A stretch of DNA of 57,447 nt. It comes from a virus. This document shows, in pieces, positions 24,602 through 31,635 of the stretch. Below the pieces are notes generated by a model that saw only the letters and a program-made list of their open reading frames with translations, was not told the DNA's origin and did not search any database. The DNA lies in IMG/VR virus record IMGVR_UViG_3300031566_000035, positions 1 through 57,447 of that record. One strand, given 5' to 3'. Both the position numbers and the translations under genes were made by a program. The first letter of the stretch is position 1, and every line of letters starts with the position of its first letter.

Positions 24602-24762
24602 TTGCTGCCGAGCTAACCCAAGCAGCCGAAATAATACAACACTTAAAGGCTTATGGAATGATACACCCAGTTACAGGAGTTAAATACCCAGAAGGAACGC
24701 ACCAAGATTTTATTAGAAAAGCTGATGAATGGCTATGGCGTTTCCGAGGCAATAACACCTAA
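24535..24762 (+). CDS. Composite cassette ORF, helical (75 aa)
   Basis: 75 residues. The right half is read as MAYDALLGVV (Leu-Leu at GTTA). The cassette part (AAELTQAAEIIQHLKAYGMI ... DEWLWRFRGNN) has the look of small phage helical proteins with unknown role. TAA stop lies in site 20. Confidence 0.55.
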   Translation: MKKENTVKNTTKPMAYDALLGVVAAELTQAAEIIQHLKAYGMIHPVTGVKYPEGTHQDFIRKADEWLWRFRGNNT

Positions 24763-24968
24763 CGGTAAATTGTATGGGTTGATTTTGCCCGATTTAAAAT
24801 AACAAATGATATGAAAAAAGACTTAATTAAAACGCTATGTATTTTCCAATACTGGCTACACGACAATTACAAAACAATAAGCACCAGCTCTATTGATATG
24901 ACAAATAGAGCTTCTGAATTTGTACAAAGCAAAGGGCAAAATTTACCTGTACAAATTGTTAGCGATAG
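24756..24968 (+). repeat. attC-like site 20 (well formed)
   Basis: Left half CCTAACGGTAAATTGTATGG (24758-24777), then GTTGATTTTGCCC; right half GGGCAAAATTTACCTGTACA then AATTGTTAGC, inside ORF 24811-25104. Cassette head TTAGCGATA matches tail TATCGCTAA. Confidence 0.85.
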
Positions 24969-25104
24969 TACGTTAACTAAACATAGAAGCCTTGGATGGG
25001 TTCGAGAAGTAAAGCAGTATAAATGTCCTCACTGCTTAAGAAATCAAGTGCCTGAACTGGCTTCATTTTGCCCAGATTGCGGTGCTAAATTTGATTGGGA
25101 TTAG
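24811..25104 (+). CDS. Composite cassette ORF with zinc ribbon (97 aa)
   Basis: 97 residues. N-terminal helical part encoded in the loop, right half read as NLPVQIVSDS (GTT as Val), C-terminal CPHCLRN ... CPDCGAKF zinc ribbon (about 72-94) supplied by the cassette. Confidence 0.55.
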   Translation: MKKDLIKTLCIFQYWLHDNYKTISTSSIDMTNRASEFVQSKGQNLPVQIVSDSTLTKHRSLGWVREVKQYKCPHCLRNQVPELASFCPDCGAKFDWD

Positions 25105-25108
25105 TATT

Positions 25109-25572
25109 ATCGCTAACGAAAAGCAATAAGAAACGTGCGAAATAACGCACAAAACTAAATACGAGTACTGATTTTAAATAAAAAAAGCGATGGAAGAAAA
25201 CACAGTATTATTGAGCCTTGAAAAATATGATAGGCTAGTTGAAGCTCATAAAAAAGTAAATGAGCCAAGGAAAAAAACAGTATTAATTGAAAGCGCAATG
25301 TTTAGCCGTTATGAGTGTAAAACAGATGACGAAGCGACTGCGAAATTGGCGAATGATTTAAAAGAGGTTAAGGCTGAACTGGCAGAAGCTAAGGCGAAGT
25401 TAGACAAACTGCCAAAAGAAATAACGCTTGATGACATTAAACAAATGAGCTGGCGTGAGTTTAAGAAGTGGAAGCGTGGGTAGGCTTTTTATTTAAAATT
25501 GCCCCAATAACCCACTAAAGCTAATACGAGGCACAGACCTAAGCATGTTTTTTATTGCATGTTGTACGCTGT
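25109..25572 (+). repeat. attC-like site 21 (gene in loop)
   Basis: Left half GCTAACGAAAAGCAATAAGA (25112-25131), then AACGTGCG; right half AAGCATGTTTTTTATTGCAT then GTTGTACGC. Gene 25190-25483 is between the halves. Cassette head TTGTACGC equals the complement of tail GCGTACAA. Confidence 0.8.
25190..25483 (+). CDS. Coiled-coil protein in a site loop (97 aa)
   Basis: 97 residues with a heptad-like helix (LANDLKEVKAELAEAKAKLD, about 57-76) and a C-terminal KQMSWREFKKWKRG. Resembles small phage coiled-coil proteins with no assigned function. Lies between the halves of site 21. Confidence 0.55.
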   Translation: MEENTVLLSLEKYDRLVEAHKKVNEPRKKTVLIESAMFSRYECKTDDEATAKLANDLKEVKAELAEAKAKLDKLPKEITLDDIKQMSWREFKKWKRG

Positions 25573-25645
25573 GCCTTGTTTAAAAGCAAACTGAACTACC
25601 AATTACGCACCAACCTAATTAAAGATTTTAGGCATTGCGTACAAC
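25562..25645 (+). other. Non-coding cassette (about 85 bp)
   Basis: Head TTGTACGC, tail GCGTACAAC, no ORF. One of at least four cassettes that keep complementary ends but carry no gene. Confidence 0.6.
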
Positions 25646-25773
25646 GGTAGTAGGTAAGTTGCGTTGCGTGAATTTAGTAAAAACTTAAAAAATATAACAA
25701 ATGTTAAAATTTATAAAAAACTTATTTAAAGGTAAAAAGCAGCAATGCAATTTACCTGTTGTTAGCGGTAGTG
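25637..25773 (+). repeat. attC-like site 22 (well formed)
   Basis: Left half TACAACGGTAGTAGGTAAGT (25640-25659), then TGCGTTGC; right half GCAATGCAATTTACCTGTTG then TTAGCGGTA, inside ORF 25701-25913. Cassette head TTAGCGGTA equals the complement of tail TACCGCTAA. Confidence 0.85.
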
Positions 25774-25913
25774 CTTGGGATTTGCCTGATGGCGTTTACC
25801 AAGTTGGAGTTGATAAAGCAGCTAAAGGAAGTAAAGACTATAGCTGCCGTGTATGGATGAAAAAGGGAATAAGTGGAGAAATGATAATTGTAGCGGAGGA
25901 GCATTACCGCTAA
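25701..25913 (+). CDS. Composite cassette ORF (70 aa)
   Basis: 70 residues. A basic N-terminus (KFIKNLFKGKKQQ) comes from the site loop, the right half gives NLPVVSGSAW (GTT as Val), and the C-terminal part (LPDGVYQVGVDKAAKGSKDY) is brought by the cassette. The cassette part has no recognised function. TAA stop lies in the next left half. Confidence 0.55.
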   Translation: MLKFIKNLFKGKKQQCNLPVVSGSAWDLPDGVYQVGVDKAAKGSKDYSCRVWMKKGISGEMIIVAEEHYR

Positions 25914-25965
25914 CTATGTTATATAGTTACTTAATTGTTATTAATTTAAAAATCAAATAATTATG
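25909..25965 (+). repeat. 57-bp array-end repeat, copy 1 (half site)
   Basis: GCTAACTATGTTATATAGTT and the next 37 bases, up to and including the ATG at 25963, are identical to 29002-29058. It starts as a left half (TAAC), but no right half was found downstream. It marks the boundary between a cassette cluster and ordinary phage genes. Confidence 0.85.
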
Positions 25966-26187
25966 ATTGAATATATTTCAAATACTGAAAAATTTATGAG
26001 TAGTTATAATTTATTATTGCAGAAAGTGAAAGAAAGGTGGGTCCGGGCCGATTGCAAAAGAACAGGGATTAATGAAACGAAAGTTAGTAGAATAAAAAAC
26101 GGGCAATTTGATATTTTAACATTAATAGAAATGGCTTCTGTGTGTAATCTTGAAATGGATTGCGATATTAAAGAAATTTGGCATTAA
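25963..26187 (+). CDS. Cro/CI-like helix-turn-helix regulator
   Basis: 74 residues. The stretch LLLQKVKERWVRADCKRTGI ... ETKVSRIKNGQFDILTLIEM (about 17-57) fits a compact XRE-type HTH domain. First ordinary gene after cluster 1; its start codon is part of the 57-bp repeat also found before the replication gene at 29056. Likely a repressor-like DNA-binding protein. Confidence 0.55.
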   Translation: MIEYISNTEKFMSSYNLLLQKVKERWVRADCKRTGINETKVSRIKNGQFDILTLIEMASVCNLEMDCDIKEIWH

Positions 26188-26219
26188 AGAAAAATAGAAG
26201 AAATAACAAAAATTTATAT

Positions 26220-26315
26220 ATGAAAAGGATACAAAGAAAAAGGACAAAAGGTTGGAGGATGCCAGATAATACTATTTTTGTTGGCAGACCTACAAAATGG
26301 GGAAATCCGAAATGA
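26220..26315 (+). pseudogene. Truncated DUF4326-like fragment (31 aa)
   Basis: The 31 residues RIQRKRTKGWRMPDNTIFVG plus RPTKWGNP match the N-terminal signature of DUF4326 proteins, which normally continue for about 60-100 more residues. Here a stop follows WGNPK at once, and the continuation is not found in the other frames. Either a relic or a gene broken by deletion. Confidence 0.55.
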
Positions 26316-26458
26316 GAAAAAAGGGACGTATTTATATTGGAATTTTCGAGAATTGCATAAATTATGAAAATGGATATTGCAAAGAAAAAGGCATTGTTTT
26401 GATAAGAAAAGACAAGGTTTGCCATACTTGCAGGGATTTTAAGAAGATTAAAAAATAA
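26312..26458 (+). CDS. Small Cys-containing protein (48 aa)
   Basis: 48 residues with cysteines at CINYENGYC (about 15-23) and CHTC (about 37-40), a likely zinc-binding knuckle. Its ATG overlaps the stop of the DUF4326 fragment. Confidence 0.45.
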   Translation: MRKKGRIYIGIFENCINYENGYCKEKGIVLIRKDKVCHTCRDFKKIKK

Positions 26459-26461
26459 TAG

Positions 26462-26641
26462 ATGAAAAAGAAAGTAATATTAACGTTTAAAGCAGAATAT
26501 ATTTTAGAAGCCAAAGATGAGGATTCTATGAATATTCTTGATGAATGGGTAGAAGAGCTTGATATGACAACAAGTAAAATTAGTAATGTAACAGGCTCAA
26601 TAAATAGAATCCGAGTTGATAAGAAAATTTTAAAGAAATGA
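26462..26641 (+). CDS. Small acidic protein (59 aa)
   Basis: 59 residues (MKKKVILTFKAEYILEAKDE start), a beta-alpha pattern without known family. Close spacing to neighbours supports it as a real gene. Confidence 0.45.
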   Translation: MKKKVILTFKAEYILEAKDEDSMNILDEWVEELDMTTSKISNVTGSINRIRVDKKILKK

Positions 26642-26674
26642 TAGTAGATGAATTACCATAAAATTTAAGATAAA

Positions 26675-26935
26675 ATGGAAAAAACAACAAAATTTAAAAT
26701 CAGGGAAGGTATTAAACTACCTAAAAAAGAATCTTATCGCAAATACCCATTTTCAGATATGGAAATCGGAGATTCGTTTATTGTTGGCAAGTATTCAAGA
26801 TATTTGATGACCAACTGTTTAAATGCAGCCAGAAATTGGGCAAAACAATCTGATAGAAATTGGGAATTTGCAGCCAGAAAAATAGAATATGAAAAATCAG
26901 GGACTTACACAATTGGGATTTGGAGGGTTTCTTAA
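26675..26935 (+). CDS. Small conserved-type phage protein (86 aa)
   Basis: 86 residues. KYPFSDMEIGDSFIV (about 23-37) and a WEFAARK...TYTIGIWRV end are typical of a small early-phage family of unknown function. Confidence 0.55.
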   Translation: MEKTTKFKIREGIKLPKKESYRKYPFSDMEIGDSFIVGKYSRYLMTNCLNAARNWAKQSDRNWEFAARKIEYEKSGTYTIGIWRVS

Positions 26936-26961
26936 TGAAAAACTATTTAATGTAATGGATT

Positions 26962-27366
26962 ATGGATTCTAAAACAATCAAAAAATATTCAAAAAAAACC
27001 GTCCCGCAATTAATAAAAATTGCAACACTGCATTTTAATAAATTTATCAGGGAAAGGGACAAGGATTTTGGATGTGTCTCATGTCAATCAAAAGTAAATC
27101 AGGCTGGACATTTTTATTCCGGTGGTCATTATTCAGCCCTTAGATTCAATCAGAACAATGTACATGGACAATGTACAAGATGCAATCTGTACCTTTCTGG
27201 AAACCTTAACGAATACCGAAAAAATATTGTTAAAAGGATAGGTGAAAACGGACTTGTTAAACTTGATGAACTCGCTGCATATTATAAAAGGAACGGGTTT
27301 AAATGGGATAGATTTACACTTATAAAGATCATAGAGGAACATAAATTATTAAACAAAAAAAAATGA
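26962..27366 (+). CDS. ninG: NinG/Rap-family recombination endonuclease
   Basis: 134 residues. CVSCQ (about 38-42), QAGHFYSGGHYSALRF (about 47-62) and GQCTRCN..LSGN (about 69-80) are the cysteine/histidine hallmarks of NinG (lambda Rap), a structure-specific nuclease for recombination intermediates. Works with NinB (15155) and the nuclease/SSB pair. Confidence 0.8.
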   Translation: MDSKTIKKYSKKTVPQLIKIATLHFNKFIRERDKDFGCVSCQSKVNQAGHFYSGGHYSALRFNQNNVHGQCTRCNLYLSGNLNEYRKNIVKRIGENGLVKLDELAAYYKRNGFKWDRFTLIKIIEEHKLLNKKK

Positions 27367-27497
27367 CAAACGAAAAAATATTGGAATTATTGTGGGAGCT
27401 AAAAACGGAAGATAAATTTTATTTTATTTCTTACGGGATTGATCTCTTTAGTGGTGGATCACGTGAATTAAGTCGAAGAAATCGAAAAATTACTTGA
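27363..27497 (+). CDS. Small protein (44 aa)
   Basis: 44 residues overlapping the ninG stop (ATGA). No motif. Its end coincides with the -33 element of the promoter at 27494. Confidence 0.4.
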   Translation: MTNEKILELLWELKTEDKFYFISYGIDLFSGGSRELSRRNRKIT

Positions 27498-27523
27498 TAT
27501 TAACTAAATAATTACTATCTTTA
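27494..27523 (+). promoter_or_regulatory. Promoter before structured RNA and DUF5131 gene
   Basis: TTG at 27494-27496, 19 bases, then TATCTTTA at 27516-27523 (consensus TAnnTTTG). Transcription should begin just at the pseudoknot-forming sequence at 27528. Confidence 0.55.
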
Positions 27524-27527
27524 TGGT

Positions 27528-27630
27528 GCAGTTCGGTCATGAAAAAAATAAATCCCATATCGTTAACATCGCCTAATCCGAATATTTCGGGACCGGACTG
27601 CCTTTGTTCTCGGTATGGGTATTTTATTAT
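27528..27630 (+). ncRNA. Predicted pseudoknotted leader RNA
   Basis: GCAGTTCGGTC (27528-27538) pairs with GACCGGACTGC (27591-27601). CCCATATCG (27554-27562) pairs with CGGTATGGG (27611-27619), crossing the first helix. CCGAA/TTCGG (27578-27590) forms an inner hairpin. The last helix is followed by TATTTTATTAT, so it could act as a conditional terminator or leader control for the DUF5131 gene 34 bp downstream. No known class recognised. Confidence 0.55.
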
Positions 27631-27663
27631 GAAAGAAATTTGAAAATATAAAATTTAATCAAA

Positions 27664-28332
27664 ATGGGACTAAATAAATCAAAAGGTAATATGTATGGGT
27701 TTATCACCCACACTTGGAACACTGTTAAAGGTGCTTGTTTTCACGATTGCAGTTATTGTTATATGAAAAGATGGGGTAAACAAAACCCTATTAGATTTGA
27801 TGAAAAGGAATTAAAAACAGATTTAGGAATTGGAAATTTTATATTTGTTGGAAGTAGTTGTGATATGTGGGCTAAAAATATTCCTGATGAATGGATAATT
27901 AAGACATTGAAAAAATGCGAAATTTCTGATAATAAATACCTTTTCCAAACCAAAAACCCAGATAGAATACTTCATTTTATGGACGCATGTATTATTAGTG
28001 ATAAATCTATTGCATGTACTACAATTGAAAGTGATAAATTTTATCCTGAAATAATGAAAAATTCACCACATCCAGTACTTAGAAGTTTATCAATGGAAGA
28101 AATAAGCGGTGCGATTAAAACATTTGTAACAATCGAACCGATAATGGATTTTAATTTAAAAAATTTAATACAAATAATAAAACGATGTAATCCAGAACAG
28201 GTAAATATCGGTGCTGATTCTGGAAATAACAATCTACCAGAACCACCAAAAGAAAAAGTTTTAGAACTTATTTCTGAACTTCAAAAATTCACAATTGTAC
28301 ACAAAAAATCTAATTTGAACAGGCTTTTTTAA
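27664..28332 (+). CDS. DUF5131 (phage Gp37/Gp68) radical-SAM-like protein
   Basis: 222 residues. The N-terminal signature ITHTWNTVKGACFHDCSYCY (about 14-33) contains the C-x3-C-x2-C pattern for an iron-sulphur cluster, as in the DUF5131/Gp37-Gp68 family. Later segments QTKNPDRIL and TFVTIEPIMDF are also typical. Presumed SAM radical enzyme; substrate unknown. Its leader contains the structured RNA at 27528. Confidence 0.8.
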   Translation: MGLNKSKGNMYGFITHTWNTVKGACFHDCSYCYMKRWGKQNPIRFDEKELKTDLGIGNFIFVGSSCDMWAKNIPDEWIIKTLKKCEISDNKYLFQTKNPDRILHFMDACIISDKSIACTTIESDKFYPEIMKNSPHPVLRSLSMEEISGAIKTFVTIEPIMDFNLKNLIQIIKRCNPEQVNIGADSGNNNLPEPPKEKVLELISELQKFTIVHKKSNLNRLF

Positions 28333-28354
28333 TTTACAATATACAGTAGAACAA

Positions 28355-28576
28355 ATGCAGGAATTAGACCATATTCCAACCGATGAAATTGTTCAGGATA
28401 TAAAAGATACTGAGCGTGAGGTAAAGGATTACAATGATGAACTTGAAATATTAATGAGAAATCCACCTCAAAATAAATTGCGTATTTATATGATAGAAGG
28501 TCATATTTTACAACACAAAGAACTGATAGAAAAACTCAATAAAATAATAAGGTTCCGTGAAGGCGTGCGGGAATAA
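28355..28576 (+). CDS. Coiled-coil small protein (73 aa)
   Basis: 73 residues, acidic, almost entirely helical with heptad-like spacing. Last gene before cluster 2; its stop is followed directly by the left half of site 24. Function unknown. Confidence 0.5.
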   Translation: MQELDHIPTDEIVQDIKDTEREVKDYNDELEILMRNPPQNKLRIYMIEGHILQHKELIEKLNKIIRFREGVRE

Positions 28577-28584
28577 TTTTATTT

Positions 28585-28891
28585 GTTTATAACGTCTTGA
28601 TGTATGAACTGATTTTTTAACGATTAAATAAACTAAAATGAAAAATATAAAGATAAATTTTGAAGGTAGAAACGAAGGTTGTGCTTTTTTTGCTTTGTAC
28701 GCAGGACTTAGAATGTACAACGAATATAAGCACGAACAACACAAGGGTAAAGATTCATTCAGTACCGCAGGAGCAGAAGCCTATGGCATCATGGAAGACC
28801 TTAGATATAGCCACCCTAAAGAATATGAAGAAGCAAAAAAAGAGTACGATAGTGAGTTGAAAAATTTGATTATACATCTTGTTAGCCAACA
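28585..28891 (+). repeat. attC-like site 24 (start of cluster 2)
   Basis: Left half TATAACGTCTTGATGTATGA (28588-28607), then ACTGATTTTTT; right half AAAAATTTGATTATACATCT then TGTTAGCC, inside ORF 28638-29006. Cassette head TTAGCCA matches tail TGGCTAA. Confidence 0.8.
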
Positions 28892-29006
28892 AAGCGAACA
28901 GTTAATTAATTTTTTAACATGGCATGATTCGGAGAACTTAGGTTGCTTACCTGACGGAATTGAAGGCAGAGTGGATGAATATCTAAAATTAATTAATTGT
29001 GGCTAA
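28638..29006 (+). CDS. Composite ORF across site 24 (122 aa)
   Basis: 122 residues. The first 80 (charged, helical) lie in the site loop, the right half is read as LIIHLVSQQS (GTT as Val), and the rest (LINFLTWHDSENLGCLPDG) comes from the one cassette of cluster 2. TAA stop is in the 57-bp repeat. Confidence 0.55.
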   Translation: MKNIKINFEGRNEGCAFFALYAGLRMYNEYKHEQHKGKDSFSTAGAEAYGIMEDLRYSHPKEYEEAKKEYDSELKNLIIHLVSQQSEQLINFLTWHDSENLGCLPDGIEGRVDEYLKLINCG

Positions 29007-29058
29007 CTATGTTATATAGTTACTTAATTGTTATTAATTTAAAAATCAAATAATTATG
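29002..29058 (+). repeat. 57-bp array-end repeat, copy 2 (half site)
   Basis: Identical to 25909-25965, again ending with the ATG of the following ordinary gene. Two cassette clusters thus close on the same 57-bp leader. Confidence 0.85.
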
Positions 29059-29778
29059 GCAAAAAGATTTACTGATACAAATAAATACAAAAAACCCTTT
29101 ATAAGGGGCTTACAAGGGGCTTATAAGGTGCTTTGGGATTATATTTGCCTTGATTGCGACCATGCTGGAATTTGGATTGTCGATTTTGATGTAGCACAAA
29201 TATATGTAGGCAAAGAACCGTATATGAAAGTTAATAAATTAGATGCATTAAAATTTTTTAATACAGGAGAAATAAGAATTATAGAAATTAATGATGGATC
29301 AAAATGGTTTATACCTTCATTTATAGAATTTCAATATGGATTTTTAAATGAACAAAATCGAGCGCATAATTCTGTTATTAAAATTTTATATAAATATGGA
29401 TTTTATAAAAATAAGGGGCTTGCAAGCCCCTTACAAGGACGTAAAGATAAAGATAAAGATAAAGATAAAGATAAAGATAAAGATAAGAAGGAGAAATTTG
29501 AATTATTTTGGGAACAGTATCATATGATGACTAAACTTTTGAAATCAGATAAATCACCTACTGAAAAACACTGGATGAAACTTTCTTACGATGAAATGGA
29601 TAAGGCAATTAGTAATATTCAGCCTTATTACAATTCCTTAAGGCTTATAAATAATAAAAAACCAGTTAAAAAGGCGAGGACTTATTTATCCGATAAAAAT
29701 TTCAACGATGAATTTATTGAACCAATTAAAAAATCAAATCCACAAATATTCGAGATCGACCCAAAATTTTCACAATGA
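29056..29778 (+). CDS. Replication initiator / replisome organiser-like protein
   Basis: 240 residues. N-terminal winged-helix-like domain (about 1-125: FIRGLQGAYKVLWDYICLDC, FIEFQYG), a flexible linker with seven Lys-Asp repeats (about 130-145), and a C-terminal domain with EKHWMKLSYDEMDKAI (about 172-187). This layout matches Bacteroidota phage replisome organisers that recruit the helicase encoded two genes downstream. A 20-bp perfect palindrome and a hexanucleotide repeat lie inside the gene. Confidence 0.65.
   Translation: MAKRFTDTNKYKKPFIRGLQGAYKVLWDYICLDCDHAGIWIVDFDVAQIYVGKEPYMKVNKLDALKFFNTGEIRIIEINDGSKWFIPSFIEFQYGFLNEQNRAHNSVIKILYKYGFYKNKGLASPLQGRKDKDKDKDKDKDKDKKEKFELFWEQYHMMTKLLKSDKSPTEKHWMKLSYDEMDKAISNIQPYYNSLRLINNKKPVKKARTYLSDKNFNDEFIEPIKKSNPQIFEIDPKFSQ
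29414..29433. repeat. 20-bp perfect palindrome in the initiator gene
   Basis: AAGGGGCTTGCAAGCCCCTT reads the same on both strands. It encodes part of the linker and lies ten bases before the hexanucleotide repeat. AAGGGGCTTA also occurs twice near 29103-29123. Candidate binding site for the initiator, as origins inside initiator genes are known (lambda O). Confidence 0.7.
29443..29484 (+). repeat. AAAGAT hexanucleotide repeat (7 units)
   Basis: Seven AAAGAT units encode Lys-Asp repeats in the linker. Copy-number changes keep the frame, so they would tune linker length rather than switch the gene off. AT-rich and next to the palindrome, it could also serve as an unwinding element. Confidence 0.85.
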
Positions 29779-30095
29779 ACTCTATAATTTCAGAACGGGG
29801 AAAAGAATTGGCGGAAAGCCAATTGTTATTTAAAAAAAGGATAAGAAATGAAGCAAGGAGTGGATTGTCTGAAAATTTTATTAAATTTTTGATAGGTTAC
29901 CATGATTTTACTGAAAAATATATTTCAGAAGTTGAAATGGAAAATTTAAGATTACATTTAAAGGTAAATAAACTTAATAAAAAATCAGAGGCAGGTGTAG
30001 ATGCTGTTTCATGGCTTCAGTCAATTTTAATAAAACAACTGAAAAAATTCAACAATGAACTTAGAGCAATTAAAGAAAGAAAGACAAAAGGTTAA
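29775..30095 (+). CDS. Hypothetical protein between initiator and helicase (106 aa)
   Basis: 106 residues, basic, helical. Overlaps the initiator stop by four bases and the helicase start by about 40. The position suggests a helicase loader or accessory, but no ATPase motif is present. Confidence 0.55.
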   Translation: MNSIISERGKELAESQLLFKKRIRNEARSGLSENFIKFLIGYHDFTEKYISEVEMENLRLHLKVNKLNKKSEAGVDAVSWLQSILIKQLKKFNNELRAIKERKTKG

Positions 30096-31014
30096 AGACG
30101 CCATCTATCTTGAAGACTGCAAAAAGTCAATGATGGATGGTTTCCGCAATGGATATGAAATAGGGAAAACAACACATTTTTATGAAATCGACCGTCATTT
30201 CAGGTGGCTGAAACAGAATGTCATAATATTCGGCGGTTATGGAAATCACGGTAAATCAACTTTTTTATATCAATTATTGCTTTTACGGGCATTGAACAAT
30301 GGAGAAAAATTTGCAATATTTTCACCGGAAAATATGCCTGCGGACTTTTTTTACAACGATCTTATTCATACATTGATCGGAAAATCGACCATACTTCAAC
30401 ACTCAAACAGGATGACGCAGTTGGAATATGAAAAAGCAATGGAATTTATCAATGAACATTTCTTTTTGATTTACCCTGAAAACGATGAACCAAGTCCTGT
30501 ATATGTAAACGAAAGGTTCAAAGAAGCAATCGAAAAGCATAAAATTGACGGGTGCATAACAGACCCTTTCAATCAGCTTGACAGGGACTGGGAAAAATCC
30601 GGTAGGGACGATAGGTATATAAGCGATTATTTGAACAAAGAAAAGAGATTTTCACAATCTAACAATGTTTATAAAATAACGGTCGTCCATTGCCATTCGA
30701 GGGTTTCGTTCGATGAATCAGGTATGTTAAAAGAACCGAATGTTTATAGTATTTCAGGTGGCTCAATGTGGAGCAATAAAGCAGACGATATTTTATTTAT
30801 TCACAGGCCTTACAAGCATTCAGACCCAATGAACACCTCAACAACTTTCATCTCGGACAAAATAAAAAAACAAAGGATTTGCGGATTTCCGGGAAGCGTA
30901 ATATTGGATTTTAATATTTTAGAAAATAGATATTATGTAAACGGGAACAGCCCATTTTCAAAATTTGATAATTTTATGAATGATAAAATTGAAAAGTTTC
31001 AAAGAAAAATATAA
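30055..31014 (+). CDS. DnaB-like replicative helicase ATPase
   Basis: 319 residues. Walker A GGYGNHGKST (about 60-69), FSPENMPADFF after the next strand, Walker-B-like IDGCITDPFNQLD (about 163-175) and HCHSR (about 206-210) match the RecA-fold domain of DnaB/Twinkle helicases. No primase domain, so host primase or another protein is needed. Downstream of the initiator, forming the replication module. Confidence 0.75.
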   Translation: MNLEQLKKERQKVKDAIYLEDCKKSMMDGFRNGYEIGKTTHFYEIDRHFRWLKQNVIIFGGYGNHGKSTFLYQLLLLRALNNGEKFAIFSPENMPADFFYNDLIHTLIGKSTILQHSNRMTQLEYEKAMEFINEHFFLIYPENDEPSPVYVNERFKEAIEKHKIDGCITDPFNQLDRDWEKSGRDDRYISDYLNKEKRFSQSNNVYKITVVHCHSRVSFDESGMLKEPNVYSISGGSMWSNKADDILFIHRPYKHSDPMNTSTTFISDKIKKQRICGFPGSVILDFNILENRYYVNGNSPFSKFDNFMNDKIEKFQRKI

Positions 31015-31018
31015 CAAT

Positions 31019-31216
31019 ATGAAAATTACTAAAAAAATGAAAAGAGAATTACTTCAAGATTACGTGAAAAAATATGAAGCTCTTGAGAATATATCCTTTA
31101 AACTTTATAGGCTTGGATATGAGGATTTATGTAAAGGCATTATCGAAGAAATGGCTGGATTGAAATTATTAATAGAATGCTGTGAAAATATTAATGAGGA
31201 CGAAAAAAACAAATAA
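31019..31216 (+). CDS. Small helical protein (65 aa)
   Basis: 65 residues from ATG 31019, helical, basic N-terminus (KITKKMKRELL) and acidic end. It overlaps the next gene. Unknown function. Confidence 0.5.
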   Translation: MKITKKMKRELLQDYVKKYEALENISFKLYRLGYEDLCKGIIEEMAGLKLLIECCENINEDEKNK

Positions 31217-31622
31217 ACCAACATTGGACATAGGCTTTTTCAAAGAAATCCCATTATATCCGACAAGATTTTCAGTCGATATTTGGGTTTGTAATAATCA
31301 AGATAATCTTGCAAAATATTTCAAAAAAAGATATGGTGCAAGCGTTGAATATTACAAAGAAGAAGTAGCCCCAAATCAAGTTGCAAATTTACATTCGACC
31401 ATTGAATCAGAATTAAATGGGGAGGTAAGAATAGTAATGAATGTCATTGATTGGGATTTAAATGTAATTGGACATGAATTGATTCATATAATTTATCATT
31501 TAGATAAAATTTGTAATTTAGGCATAGATTTCCATTGTCAAGAATGGGTAAGTTATTTGTTCGAATATTTATTCGAACGTTGTAAAAATGATGGCAGTTT
31601 TAAATCGTGCGATTCAATATAA
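31194..31622 (+). CDS. HExxH metalloprotease-like protein
   Basis: 142 residues from ATG 31194 (GTG 31182 possible). GHELIHIIYHLD (about 97-108) contains HELIH, the zinc-binding HExxH motif, and a downstream Glu-containing helix (CQEWVSYLFEYL) could supply the third ligand. Similar small predicted zinc peptidases occur in Bacteroidota phages; substrates are unknown. Confidence 0.6.
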   Translation: MRTKKTNKPTLDIGFFKEIPLYPTRFSVDIWVCNNQDNLAKYFKKRYGASVEYYKEEVAPNQVANLHSTIESELNGEVRIVMNVIDWDLNVIGHELIHIIYHLDKICNLGIDFHCQEWVSYLFEYLFERCKNDGSFKSCDSI

Positions 31623-31635
31623 AAACAACAATAAT

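Noticed and set aside
25911-25931. TAACTATGTTATATAGTTA as a complete tiny hairpin site
   Set aside because: It is nearly palindromic on its own, but in site 36 the same arm pairs with a separate right half, so it was treated as a left half.
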